From: Chryseobacterium gleum
Lineage (GTDB): Bacteria; Bacteroidota; Bacteroidia; Flavobacteriales_D; Crocinitomicaceae
Reading direction: 5' to 3'
Length of the DNA: 64,000 nt
Assembly (NCBI GenBank): GCA_945862165.1
Contig: CAMAXI010000001.1
Span: 496,001 to 560,000 of the forward strand
Shown one piece after another: positions 19,601 to 27,379 of the stretch. Numbering within the stretch: the first letter of the stretch is position 1; each line of letters begins with the position of its first letter. The notes below the pieces were generated by a model. It did no database searches and had not been told where the DNA came from. It saw only the letters and a list, made by a program, of their open reading frames with translations. The translations under genes were made by a program, and so were the position numbers.

Positions 19601-20520
19601 ATTGCGCTACCATAATTCGAAGAATTACCAATAGAGTTACTTGAAAAACAAGAATTTGTAACTATAAGCTTTGCTCCAGCAACACTTATTGCCCCTCCAT
19701 ATCCAAGAGTTGCGTTATTATCTTGAAATTTACATTTATCAACTGTAACTATTGTAGTCACAGCATCGGAACTACCAATTCCTATTATATTAATTGCACC
19801 TCCATTACCAGAATACCTTAAGTTATTATTCAAAGAACAATTTGAAAAGGTAATCCTATGTCCATTTCCTTGTATCCAAAAACCACCCCCATAACTAGCA
19901 TCATTGTTACAAGTAGAAAGCATATTTTTTATAATTGCAGATATCTTATGACTTCCATAAATTTTAAATGCACCATCTGCTCCAGAACCAACGTTCTTAT
20001 CCATCCAAAATCCATCAAAAATAATTTCTGAAAGGTCCGATGAATTTGCAACTATTTCTATACAACTTGCATTACCTGAAGTGTTTTTTGCCCAATCGGT
20101 ACAATAAAAATTTTTGAATACTACATTACTAGATGTTATAACTCCAAACAAAGCTGGTGACGCTGCAGAAGAATTTCCTCTTAAAATTGTTTTAGTAGCT
20201 CCTGCGCCTATAATAGTAATAGCTTTATCAAAAGCTATACCAGACGAAGAAGTAGCCATAGTCACATCCATAACATCAATAAAAACAACATCTCCTGCAG
20301 AAGCACTTGCAACAATTGATTTTAACGTTCCTGAATTTGCCGAATTAAATAATTTCGGACTATTAGGCGTCAAACCGGTTCCTCCGACTGTTCCTATTGC
20401 TGTACAATAAACATCTCCAGTGGAAAAACCATCATTCAAATACCAATTCTTCGCATATACCTCTCTACTCCAAACAAATAGGAAAACAAATAAAAAAAAT
20501 ATCTTAAAAAATTTAATCAT
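13618..20520 (-). CDS. Giant T9SS type B secreted surface protein (2300 aa)
   Basis: A 2300-aa protein with a signal peptide (FFLFVFLFVWSREVYAK). Residues about 25-420 read as a right-handed parallel beta-helix rich in Asn/Ser/Thr, such as IIDKCSFDNTTS. An HYR-like segment with NLPPVIKGHDSAYV follows (about 450-545). Then come 69-aa tandem repeats (about 630-840), four 27-aa repeats (about 841-948) and a long series of Ig-like/PKD-like beta domains. The last 90 residues (LPQIITPDGDGKNDTWIINY ... YNRWGSKVY ... GTYFYVI) are the type B sorting domain (CHU_C class), so it is exported by T9SS and attached to the cell surface. It may be an adhesin. A second type B gene lies upstream and a PorE-like gene downstream; no PorP/SprF gene is adjacent. 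Confidence 0.9.
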   Translation of the reverse strand: MIKFFKIFFLFVFLFVWSREVYAKNWYLNDGFSTGDVYCTAIGTVGGTGLTPNSPKLFNSANSGTLKSIVASASAGDVVFIDVMDVTMATSSSGIAFDKAITIIGAGATKTILRGNSSAASPALFGVITSSNVVFKNFYCTDWAKNTSGNASCIEIVANSSDLSEIIFDGFWMDKNVGSGADGAFKIYGSHKISAIIKNMLSTCNNDASYGGGFWIQGNGHRITFSNCSLNNNLRYSGNGGAINIIGIGSSDAVTTIVTVDKCKFQDNNATLGYGGAISVAGAKLIVTNSCFSSNSIGNSSNYGSAIAGLESSRINLTNCTFSSNNGGKGGHVSVKYISSSYVAGTNVGPYELIIDKCSFDNTTSDTKCVYFAQSGTFSITNSTFTAAGTNQINASSSSWSLTNSVRSTGINPTYNIAPTTLNLLAASDLPSPTCNGSVSGSCTSTRTIDCTSDNLPPVIKGHDSAYVTNATCTFTVPSFTAIDLCDLSPTVTSVPAAGTALSSGTTTPVVITATDATGNSTSITVYLTTPTCTPCVTLTSAAGTDNQSLCRNASLTNITYSTKSDITGISNSGVAGANSLPPGVSATYNAGVITINGTPTNANTYNYSIPLVGGTCNSQNVTGTITVIANTTPTFTQLGPYCKDAIPASLPMSSTNTPSITGTWNATISTATVGTQTYTFTPTSTAAPTCATTATMTITINDPTTPTFSQVGPYCSGASISALPTTSINSIAGSWSPAINNLATTLYTFTPTSTAAPTCATTATMTITINDPTTPTFSQVGPYCSGASISALPTTSTNSIVGSWSPAIDNSATTLYTFTPTSTAAPTCATTATMTITITPQPVQPAIACYETATFNTTTCSWDVTGSQPVQPAIACYETATFNTTTCSWDVTGSQPVQPAIACYETATFNTTTCSWDVTGTQPVQPAIACYETATFNTTTCSWDVTGTAITPIFTSISPKCSGENISLPTISANSILGSWTPAINNLITTTYLFTPDLGQCAISTTLKIDILENYKITLTSDLASDSQKVCLNTPINSIEYQLLGANSVSVKNLPNGVTANVVADKVIILGTPTEFGIFDFVVKPTGGCGNDSVIGQIIVDDLLKPSVSITSSDADNVICAGSSVTFTAHPINEGTSPTYQWKLNGIDVYGEITSTYTKTTLVNGDKISVSMISNSNCITALTSLSNSITITIGSNLSPTFNLKNEICEGENYSLPTVSNEGLSGVWSPAINLKETKTYTFTPSVLNCYTTKVITLVVNPLPVVNSTVLTNNVCNNSTTDIQLTSNTPNTSFSWKANPTNNVTGASDGNGLKIAQLLQLSGNISGDVDYIITPTANMCVGLPLKVTLTVYPVVQPSVSIEVTNMPMNATKDTITLCPDDNVVFKATSINAGLNPTYQWKVNNLTVGLNSTNYSSGKIKDKDKISVTLISNQVCANPTTVISNVINAVVRANPLKVTAGSTLTCNGSDGSITMKGDAKGDIVWKLGADQIGDSQNVVLQTNPNSPFSINKLKAGTYNVTFDNKICVYLYKATVFEPSSPLPPSALIASKIAPICSGDSIQLTVKFDEDPPSSYVWIKDNLDTLKQTSQSIWVKDNGIYGASIVISGCVSDILDTTIAFEVKPAKLSIFQLSQPSCFSQSGSVKLTNLPGGNWKINTSPSIGSVINGFGNSYDLLNLNPATTYSISVQNDLGCISDTIQVNVKPKVIPPSPPQLTNIEQPTCVLKTGSVLLTSLPKGNWTITSTPQTTTIKGNITSQLISNLKDNTTYTFVVTDSNGCTSTNSLPLKINTYYGKPSLPSIQSPQTFCAIDLPKVSNLNTSALVTPIWYKDKDTSSSDVYSVNDTLIQNGSYYVSQKVNGCESDRVLVTVKLNSGPKFQSISPIDYCASEYHTVGDLVKKINTTNSTLKIFDLSIGGNSLAISDTLLSKAYYYQADSAGCKSFARQKVTVNISDVTLPTLSTTALTICSGDNLTFAELSKELGVASGLLWYTKIAGGVASTLTDKIDFPPMSQTFYVAYRPNQTSVCESKERVKVTVNLILTPTDILMKDHFYEPCKNALETVANLPTDPYNSNTIAWFSNQNALNPLKSTDLLYSTNYYAAAYNTDPTTGKKCYSSVKDLVDVHLYEVAFIAHPENSICDKNTGVLTIVEKDINGYSPFSITVKDQYGNLVGNSLKTNNLKVGKYIIEVTDAKKCKHSVTEMVGCTVLNLPQIITPDGDGKNDTWIINYYEKYPNVQISIYNRWGSKVYTSEIPYMDSWDGRPSSDILTLGEGYLPTGTYFYVIDKGNGEAVESGYIELVK
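17678..18001 (-). repeat. Four tandem 81-bp (27-aa) repeats inside the giant surface protein
   Basis: Four in-frame units begin at 17678, 17759, 17840 and 17921 and are nearly identical at the DNA level. Each encodes QPVQPAIACYETATFNT followed by TTCSWDVTG plus one variable residue. Two Cys per unit could make an internal disulfide. The near-identity implies recent amplification or gene conversion. Confidence 0.95.
18004..18624 (-). repeat. 207-bp (69-aa) repeats inside the giant surface protein
   Basis: Units start at 18004, 18211 and 18418, exactly 207 bp apart. The first two are nearly identical throughout; the third shares the conserved start and then diverges. Each encodes an Ig-like unit with FSQVGPYCSGASISALPTTS, a GSWSPAI strand and TPTSTAAPTCATTATMTITI. 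Confidence 0.9.
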
Positions 20521-20688
20521 AAAAAAATGAATATCAATCGTTTACACGAATAAACTTGTAAACGAGCACTATAACTTCCTAGTTAGAGACGCACTTTTTA
20601 AAAAAAGATGCCAATAAAAATACGAATAAGAAAAATAAATGATTGAAAATACTTGTGTTAGTTATACACAAGTAGAACTTAATCGCGA

Positions 20689-23070
20689 TTATTTAATCAC
20701 TTCAATAAACCCGGATTCAGGTAAACTATCTGATTTTTTAGTTATTTGATAATAATAGGTTCCTGCAGGAACATAAGGCTGATCGATAACAACATTGGAT
20801 CTACCATCCCAATTATCTTTATATGGAGTATCACTTTCATACACCAGGTTTCCCCAACGATTATAAATCAACACCTTAAGATTTGGATATTGCTCAGAAT
20901 ATCCAATAATCCAAACATCGTTCTTTCCGTTTCCATCTGGTGTCAAAATAGAAGGTATTATTTTCCTACAACCAACATTAATAAGCGTATCCATTCTACA
21001 GCCTTTTACATCTGTAATTTCTAATTTGTATACCCCTTCAGAAACTCTTTCTATACTCGCTGATTGATTACCTGAACTCCAATTAAAACTATACGGTGTA
21101 GACCCTTGTGACGGATTTGCTTGCATAGCACCGTCATTATCATCACAATTAGGTTCAAAAACTTTTACGTTAGCGGTAATTTCAGTTATAAAAACACGCA
21201 CTTTTGATTTAGCGCTTTGACAACTAGTAGATGGATTTAAATAGCTTACATAATAAGTCCCTTGTTCTAATTTATCTTTTGATTTCAAGGAATCAACATC
21301 ATTTAATTTCGCATACCATACATATTGTTTCCCAAATGGCTTTAATGAATCCAAGGTTAAATCAGCTGAATAACAATAGAATAAAGAATCTTCTTTTAAT
21401 TTCGGAATAGGCGGAACATCAAACTTTACACTGACTTCTAATCGTTGTTGACTCTCACAACTTAACTTAATTGTTGCATAATATTTAGTTTCTGTAAGCT
21501 GTTTCGTAAGGTCTAATTTATTTCCTCCAATAGCAGATGCGTACCAACTAATATTTGAACCAGATGGTTGTAAATTAGAGAGTGTAGGCGCCTTTTCTTT
21601 ACAAACAAACTGAATGGGATCAGCAACCGGCGGGCTTACTTTTGGGGCAATAATTTTAATTGGAACTTTAGCACTCTCACAACCATTAATCGTTTGTGTA
21701 CTGTAGTAAGTAACCCCGTCGACAGCAGGGGAAATTTCCGGATTTAATTTATTTCCAACTTTATCATACCAAGTAATTAATTGAGCAACAACACTTTTCA
21801 CATCTCCAATTTTTGCATTTGTTTTACACAAAGTATCTACCGCTGGACTGATTGGTGGTGCTATAACATCTAACAAATTCAACGTACACTTACTGGTATC
21901 TTGCTTTGCACAACTTTTAGATGTGATATTTTTAATAGAATATACTCCTGGTAAACTATTTCTAACATCCACTATACCTGTTATAGTATCCCAAATTAAA
22001 CCAGTACTTGGAACAACTTTTAAACGACCAATACCACTATTATTGTAAAATATTGGACTTGCAATGGAATCATACCTACAATAATTTGTATTATATCCTA
22101 TCGTTGTAATACAGGCAGGACAAGGAGGAAACATATACGAAAGGGTAATTTTATATCCTATCGCATCAGTCACATCAAATGAAATTGTTTCGCCGTTAGT
22201 CAGTTGCGTTATTGTAATCTTTTCTCCATGATTGAAGGATTTAGATGAAAATATTGCCTTTTTGCTCACAATATTGGAAATTGTAAGTTTTGTACCGAAA
22301 AACTCTGCATCTCCACCATAAAAAACTATTTCAGACATACCGTCCTTGCAAAAATCTTTTATTGTATAGGTAATATCATTTAACAAGGTAAACTTAATTG
22401 AACTTCCTGTTTTTTGACAGGTTGGATCGATTTGAGGACCTTGTAAAGTAATATCATTACTTAACACTGGTACAGACCAGTAGGTTTGAGATATTACAGG
22501 CTTTTTAAGTGTTAGAACTCCATCATTTTTTAGATTATTAATATTTTCAAACGCACCTTTATTTACACAAGCGTCATTTAACACATCAGGAAATGAAGGA
22601 GGTTGACAGGTATATAAAAAATAAGCTACCGATGAGACATTGCCGATAGTTTGAGGTAATACTGAACCTACTGTATTAAACTTTAATACTGACCCAAAAC
22701 TCACCTTCACTTCAGCAGAAGAAATTACCTTACCGCCTCCAATAATCGTTGGAGTTGTGACCCCCATTTTCGGAATCATTACAGAGACTGTATCCCTACA
22801 TGAATTATCATTATTCACCCACACAAATGAAGAAATACCTTCCGGTAAAACTGAAACTGTCGTACTATTAATATTTGAATTTGCCAAAATCCCACCTCCA
22901 GCGATTATTTTCCAAGAGCCGGGAACTTGAGATACAGACTGAAGAGATACATTACTATTACAAGTTTTAATATCGGCTCCAACACTACAAGCAGTATTAT
23001 TTTGAGCAACTAAAGAAAAAGCACATTGAAAAACAAAAAATAAAACAACTAACTTTCTATAAAACAACAT
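20689..23070 (-). CDS. T9SS type B secreted surface protein (793 aa)
   Basis: A 793-aa protein with a signal peptide (LVVLFFVFQCAFSLVAQ). The body is Cys-containing beta-sandwich modules of Ig/PKD character (such as YYSTQTINGCESAKV and YYVSYLNPSTSCQSAKSKV). A SprB-like short repeat follows with DNDGAMQANPSQGSTPYSFN. The last 90 residues (IIPSILTPDGNGKNDVWIIG ... YNRWGNLVY ... GTYYYQI) form the type B sorting domain that routes it through T9SS to the surface. It shares its end and several modules with the 2300-aa protein downstream, so the two are paralogues. The ligand is unknown. It follows recQ by only 15 bp, so read-through from recQ is possible. Confidence 0.88.
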   Translation of the reverse strand: MLFYRKLVVLFFVFQCAFSLVAQNNTACSVGADIKTCNSNVSLQSVSQVPGSWKIIAGGGILANSNINSTTVSVLPEGISSFVWVNNDNSCRDTVSVMIPKMGVTTPTIIGGGKVISSAEVKVSFGSVLKFNTVGSVLPQTIGNVSSVAYFLYTCQPPSFPDVLNDACVNKGAFENINNLKNDGVLTLKKPVISQTYWSVPVLSNDITLQGPQIDPTCQKTGSSIKFTLLNDITYTIKDFCKDGMSEIVFYGGDAEFFGTKLTISNIVSKKAIFSSKSFNHGEKITITQLTNGETISFDVTDAIGYKITLSYMFPPCPACITTIGYNTNYCRYDSIASPIFYNNSGIGRLKVVPSTGLIWDTITGIVDVRNSLPGVYSIKNITSKSCAKQDTSKCTLNLLDVIAPPISPAVDTLCKTNAKIGDVKSVVAQLITWYDKVGNKLNPEISPAVDGVTYYSTQTINGCESAKVPIKIIAPKVSPPVADPIQFVCKEKAPTLSNLQPSGSNISWYASAIGGNKLDLTKQLTETKYYATIKLSCESQQRLEVSVKFDVPPIPKLKEDSLFYCYSADLTLDSLKPFGKQYVWYAKLNDVDSLKSKDKLEQGTYYVSYLNPSTSCQSAKSKVRVFITEITANVKVFEPNCDDNDGAMQANPSQGSTPYSFNWSSGNQSASIERVSEGVYKLEITDVKGCRMDTLINVGCRKIIPSILTPDGNGKNDVWIIGYSEQYPNLKVLIYNRWGNLVYESDTPYKDNWDGRSNVVIDQPYVPAGTYYYQITKKSDSLPESGFIEVIK

Positions 23071-23085
23071 ACAAATGCTTTTATA

Positions 23086-25272
23086 CTAATTTGCCATTTC
23101 GCTCATAAACTTAATACGCATTAAACGAAGTTCTTCTTCCGAATAATCGCCATCAAATTCTTTATAAGCCTCCTTTACATCATCTGTTTGTGCCTCCGAG
23201 AAATAATCGTAAATCTCCTCTTGATTTTCAGGATCTAATAAGTCATTAATATAATAATTGATATTGACGCGGGTACCTGAAGATACAATCGCCTCAATTT
23301 CTTCAATCACCTCTTCTAAAGACTTTCCTTGTGCAGCACCAATATCCTCTAACGGTAATTTTCGGTCAATATTTTGAATTAATTGCACTTTCAATCCAGA
23401 TTTATTAATTATTGATTTTACAACCATATCTTGTGGTCGTTCAACCTCATTTTCGTCTACATAGTTTTGTATCAACGCCAAAAAAGGAGCTCCATATCGT
23501 GTCGCTTTACCATTCCCAACCCCCTGAATATTTGTTAATTCATCCATTGTTATAGGATATTGAAAACACATATCTTTCAAAGAAGGTTCTTGAAAAATCA
23601 CAAATGGAGGTATATTTCTTTGTTTGGAAATGGATTTTCTTAAATCTACTAATAAATCATATAAAACTTCATCAAATGCTCCATTACTTTTTCCGCCGGA
23701 AACAATTACCTCATCTCCGTTTTCATCTGTATTAAAAACACGTTCTTTTATCAACATAAAAGAAATAGGATTTTTCACAAAGTCTCTCCCTTTTTCAGTC
23801 AATTTTAAAGTACCGTAAGTCTCAATATCTTTCGAGATCAATCCACCTACCAAAGATTGACGAATTACAGCATTCCAAAAATGCTCGTCTTTATAACTTC
23901 CTTTACCAAAATTTACTAACTGATCATGTTTGTAGGTTTTGATATCCGAAGTCAAATTACCAGAAATAAAAGCACAGACATGTTTTGCTTTTTGCATTTC
24001 CTGCAACTCTACTATCGCTTTTAACAATAATTCTACATGTTCCTTGCCCTCAGCACGTTCTCTTGGATGTTTGCAATTATCACACATACATTTACAATCT
24101 TCCTCTTGAAATTCCTCACCGAAATAATGTAAAATATATTTTCTGCGACAAACCGATGTCTCGGAATATGAAACCATTTCATGCAATAATTGACGACCAA
24201 TCTCTTGTTCAGAAACAGGTTTACCATGCAAAAATTTCTCTAGTTTTTCGATATCTTTATAACTATAAAAAACGACACACTCGCCTTCACCCCCATCGCG
24301 GCCCGCACGACCAGTTTCTTGGTAATAACTCTCTAAAGATTTAGGAATATCGTGGTGAATCACGAAGCGAACATCCGGCTTATCTATCCCCATACCAAAT
24401 GCAATGGTAGCTACAATAATACTTGTATCTTCCATCAAGAACATATCTTGGTGTTTACCACGAGTAGCAGCATCCAAACCAGCATGATAAGGTAATGCGT
24501 TAATGCCATTCAATTGTAAAAGCTCAGAAAGCTCTTCTACCTTCTTTCTACTTAAACAATAAATGATACCTGACTTTCCTTGTTTAGATCTTATATAACG
24601 AATAATTTCTTTCTCTACATCTACCTTTGGACGAATCTCGTAATATAAGTTATCACGATTAAAGGAAGATTTAAAAACGACAGCATCCAACATTGTTAAA
24701 TTCTTTTGAATATCAAATTGAACTTTAGGTGTTGCTGTTGCAGTCAAAGCAATAATTGGAACACTCGAAATTTTTTCAAAAATATCCCTTAACCTTCTAT
24801 ATTCAGGTCTGAAATCATGTCCCCATTCCGAAATACAGTGTGCTTCATCGATGGCGAAAAACGAAATATCAACAGATGTTAAAAAATCTATATTTTCTTG
24901 TTTTGTTAAGGATTCAGGAGCAACATACAATAATTTAGTATTTCCCTTTAGAATGTCTGTCTTAACCTTATTAATTTCTGTTTTAGTCAATGAAGAATTT
25001 AAAAAATGTGCAATATTCTCATCATCACTAATGTTTCTAATCGCATCCACCTGATTTTTCATCAAAGCAATCAAGGGAGAAACTACGATTGCTGTACCTT
25101 CTGACAATAAAGCGGGTAATTGATAACAGAGAGACTTCCCGCCACCAGTTGGCATGATCACAAAAGTATTATTGCCATTTAATACGTTACTTATTATTTC
25201 TTCCTGCTTCCCTTTAAAGCTATCAAAACCAAAAAACGTGCGTAAAGCACCTTTTAGATCAACTTTTACCAT
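23086..25272 (-). CDS. recQ: ATP-dependent DNA helicase RecQ
   Basis: A 728-aa protein with the full RecQ layout. The helicase core has motif I VIMPTGGGKSLCYQLP near residue 40, the DEAH box FFAIDEAHCISEWGHDF near 139, motif III LTATATPK, and motif VI QETGRAGRDG near 315. The RQC zinc site shows as CKCMCDNC near 393, followed by a winged helix. The HRDC domain lies near 530-610 (LYDLLVDLRKSISKQRNIPP). Beyond it is an extra C-terminal region of about 100 acidic residues, common in Bacteroidota RecQ. It unwinds 3'-5' in recombination and fork repair. A TACCTTTA box (25299-25306, minus strand, 7 of 8 to the -7 consensus) lies just upstream. Confidence 0.96.
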   Translation of the reverse strand: MVKVDLKGALRTFFGFDSFKGKQEEIISNVLNGNNTFVIMPTGGGKSLCYQLPALLSEGTAIVVSPLIALMKNQVDAIRNISDDENIAHFLNSSLTKTEINKVKTDILKGNTKLLYVAPESLTKQENIDFLTSVDISFFAIDEAHCISEWGHDFRPEYRRLRDIFEKISSVPIIALTATATPKVQFDIQKNLTMLDAVVFKSSFNRDNLYYEIRPKVDVEKEIIRYIRSKQGKSGIIYCLSRKKVEELSELLQLNGINALPYHAGLDAATRGKHQDMFLMEDTSIIVATIAFGMGIDKPDVRFVIHHDIPKSLESYYQETGRAGRDGGEGECVVFYSYKDIEKLEKFLHGKPVSEQEIGRQLLHEMVSYSETSVCRRKYILHYFGEEFQEEDCKCMCDNCKHPRERAEGKEHVELLLKAIVELQEMQKAKHVCAFISGNLTSDIKTYKHDQLVNFGKGSYKDEHFWNAVIRQSLVGGLISKDIETYGTLKLTEKGRDFVKNPISFMLIKERVFNTDENGDEVIVSGGKSNGAFDEVLYDLLVDLRKSISKQRNIPPFVIFQEPSLKDMCFQYPITMDELTNIQGVGNGKATRYGAPFLALIQNYVDENEVERPQDMVVKSIINKSGLKVQLIQNIDRKLPLEDIGAAQGKSLEEVIEEIEAIVSSGTRVNINYYINDLLDPENQEEIYDYFSEAQTDDVKEAYKEFDGDYSEEELRLMRIKFMSEMAN

Positions 25273-25601
25273 TACCTCGATTTAAATAAACTTGTAATTA
25301 AAGGTACGAAAAAATCTAGTTAAAACAACAATCCAAACTAAATTAAAATCAGAGTCAATAAAGTGAGTTTTGATTTAAACAATCTGTTTCATTAATTATC
25401 TTTAACAATAAGAAGTTGGTGTCTAATTAAAAACACTACAGAAAAACAATTAGTTATATATCTGCATAAATACGCCTATTCAAATCTTTGAAAATAATAT
25501 AAGACTTGTTGAATTTGGAATATTGCGTAATCAAGAATTGAAAAATCTATATTTCAAATTAAAAAATCCACTCCAAATAGACACATAACAAGAATAGATA
25601 T
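25273..25601. other. AT-rich intergenic region between divergent recQ and tatC
   Basis: About 330 bp with no coding frame, hairpin terminator or RNA gene that I can support. It holds the putative minus-strand recQ -7 box (25299-25306) near one end and leads into the tatC promoter box at the other. Confidence 0.5.
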
Positions 25602-25609
25602 TACTTTTG
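25602..25609 (+). promoter_or_regulatory. -7 promoter box of tatC-lptB
   Basis: TACTTTTG is an exact TAnnTTTG match ending 6 bp before the ATG at 25616. Transcription would start at or beside the start codon, giving a leaderless or nearly leaderless mRNA; the in-frame ATG at 25634 is the alternative start. Confidence 0.5.
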
Positions 25610-25615
25610 TTTTTA

Positions 25616-26401
25616 ATGGAAGAAAAATCTACAATGTCATTTTTAGACCATCTGGAAGAATTAAGATGGAGATTAGTACGCGCAGCTATTGCTGTCCTAA
25701 TTTTTACAGTGATTTTATGGATGTACCAAGAATGGATTATTGAAAATCTATTCCTATCTATGAAAAATGCAAACTTTATCACCTACAGATATATGTGTTC
25801 GTGGTTTGGTGTTTGCACTCCTGAAATCCCTGTGAAGATGCAAAGCACAACGATGGCGGGTCAATTCTCATACGCATTGATGATGTCGATTATGGGTGGA
25901 CTCGTACTTGCATTTCCTTATGTTTTTTATCAAATTTGGTCTTTTATAAAACCTGGATTAAAACAAAAAGAGAAATCTGCAGTCAAAGGAATTGTTTTTT
26001 ACGTCTCTGTTTTATTTTTTATAGGAATTCTGTTTGGATATTTTATTGTATCCCCTTTGTGTGTACAGTTTTTCGGAACCTATCAAATATCTAAAAAGAT
26101 AGACAATATCTTTACGATTAACTCGTATATGAGCACAATAATTTCCACGGTATTCTATTCTGGACTATTATTTTTAATGCCAGTAATTGCCTATCTTTTT
26201 GCTAAAATCGGAATTATTACCGCAGCATTTTTGAGAAAATATCGAAAACACTCCGTTGTTGGCGTTTTGATACTATCTGCTGTCATAACACCTCCTGACA
26301 TGTTGAGTCAAATCATTGTTTCTATCCCTATTTTAATACTATACGAAATTAGTATTCTTGTTACTGCAAGAGTGAATAAAAAACAAGCACAAGAAGCATA
26401 A
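25616..26401 (+). CDS. tatC: Twin-arginine translocase subunit TatC
   Basis: A 261-aa inner-membrane protein with six predicted transmembrane helices. The diagnostic N-terminus [15 protein letters not shown] follows the start. Next comes the conserved loop with [20 protein letters not shown] and [12 protein letters not shown], which carries the Glu/Phe residues involved in twin-arginine recognition. It forms the substrate receptor of the Tat pathway for folded proteins; tatA is not in view. I prefer ATG 25616 over the upstream TTG at 25607, which lies inside the promoter box. The stop overlaps the lptB ATG by one base (TAATG), so the two are coupled. Confidence 0.95.
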   Translation: MEEKSTMSFLDHLEELRWRLVRAAIAVLIFTVILWMYQEWIIENLFLSMKNANFITYRYMCSWFGVCTPEIPVKMQSTTMAGQFSYALMMSIMGGLVLAFPYVFYQIWSFIKPGLKQKEKSAVKGIVFYVSVLFFIGILFGYFIVSPLCVQFFGTYQISKKIDNIFTINSYMSTIISTVFYSGLLFLMPVIAYLFAKIGIITAAFLRKYRKHSVVGVLILSAVITPPDMLSQIIVSIPILILYEISILVTARVNKKQAQEA

Positions 26402-27126
26402 TGTTATTACACACTGAAGAAATACGAAAATCATACAAAGGCCGAAAGGTGGTTGATGGCGTTACCGTAACTGTAAATCAAGGAGAAATAGTTGGATTAC
26501 TTGGACCAAACGGTGCTGGCAAAACAACCTCGTTTTACATGACTGTTGGTTTAGTTAAACCAGATTCTGGAAAGGTTTTTTTAGACGATTTAGACATTAC
26601 CAATTACCCAATGTATAAACGCGCGCAATTAGGTATCGGGTATTTGCCACAAGAAATTTCTGTCTTCCGAAAATTAAGTGTTGAAGATAATATTTTAGCA
26701 ATATTGGAATTAACCAAATTAACTAAAACAGAACAAAAAGAACGTTTAGAACAACTTTTAGAAGAATTTAGTTTAACGCATGTTAGAAAAAACCTAGGAA
26801 ATCGATTATCTGGTGGTGAAAAACGAAGAACAGAAATAGCACGTGCCTTGGCTACCAATCCTAAATTTGTATTGTTAGACGAGCCATTTGCAGGCGTAGA
26901 TCCAATAGCTGTTGAAGACATTCAGAGTATCATTTCAGAGCTTAAACAAAAGAACATTGGTGTTTTAATAACAGACCACAATGTACAAGAAACCCTCTCT
27001 ATTACAGACAGGGCGTATTTACTATTTGAAGGTAAAATATTAAAATCAGGAACAGCAGAGGAATTAGCGTCTGACGAACAAGTGCGTAAGGTGTATTTAG
27101 GACAGAATTTTGTGTTACGGAAATAA
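26401..27126 (+). CDS. lptB: LPS export ABC transporter ATP-binding protein LptB
   Basis: A 241-aa ABC ATPase. Walker A is GPNGAGKTT at 35-43 and the Q-loop is in [14 protein letters not shown]. The signature [15 protein letters not shown] lies near 138, Walker [16 protein letters not shown] near 158, and the H-loop His is in [11 protein letters not shown]. The phrase [12 protein letters not shown] and the GGEKRR signature are typical of LptB, which powers LPS extraction from the inner membrane with LptFG and LptC (not in view). It is translationally coupled to tatC, a recurrent neighbour in Bacteroidota. A small lipoprotein gene converges 11 bp downstream. Confidence 0.95.
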   Translation: MLLHTEEIRKSYKGRKVVDGVTVTVNQGEIVGLLGPNGAGKTTSFYMTVGLVKPDSGKVFLDDLDITNYPMYKRAQLGIGYLPQEISVFRKLSVEDNILAILELTKLTKTEQKERLEQLLEEFSLTHVRKNLGNRLSGGEKRRTEIARALATNPKFVLLDEPFAGVDPIAVEDIQSIISELKQKNIGVLITDHNVQETLSITDRAYLLFEGKILKSGTAEELASDEQVRKVYLGQNFVLRK

Positions 27127-27137
27127 CAAAAAAGTAA

Positions 27138-27278
27138 TTATTTTTTCGCTAAATCACCGGTAGTTTGTTGTAAACTTCCGTATGCATCACATTTACTACT
27201 ATGTTTAGTCGCACCACAAGCAGTAAGAACAACAGATAACAACAGGCTAACAGCAAAAAAAGTAACGATTTTTCTCAT
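27138..27278 (-). CDS. Small lipoprotein (46 aa)
   Basis: The start at 27278 gives MRKIVTFFAVSLLLSVVLTA followed by a lipobox Cys at residue 21, a classic type II signal peptide; the frame upstream of this ATG lacks any signal and is discarded. The mature part of only 26 residues includes HSSKCDAYGSLQQT, with a KCDAYG motif that recalls other tiny Bacteroidota lipoproteins. Function unknown; it should be anchored in the outer or inner membrane facing the periplasm. Convergent with lptB. Confidence 0.75.
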   Translation of the reverse strand: MRKIVTFFAVSLLLSVVLTACGATKHSSKCDAYGSLQQTTGDLAKK

Positions 27279-27379
27279 TTGTAAAATAATTAGTTGCACA
27301 AAAATAGAATTAATATATAAATTAAACAACTCTTTCGTTTATTTGATAGATTAATATCTTAAAATATCCAAACAGGTAT

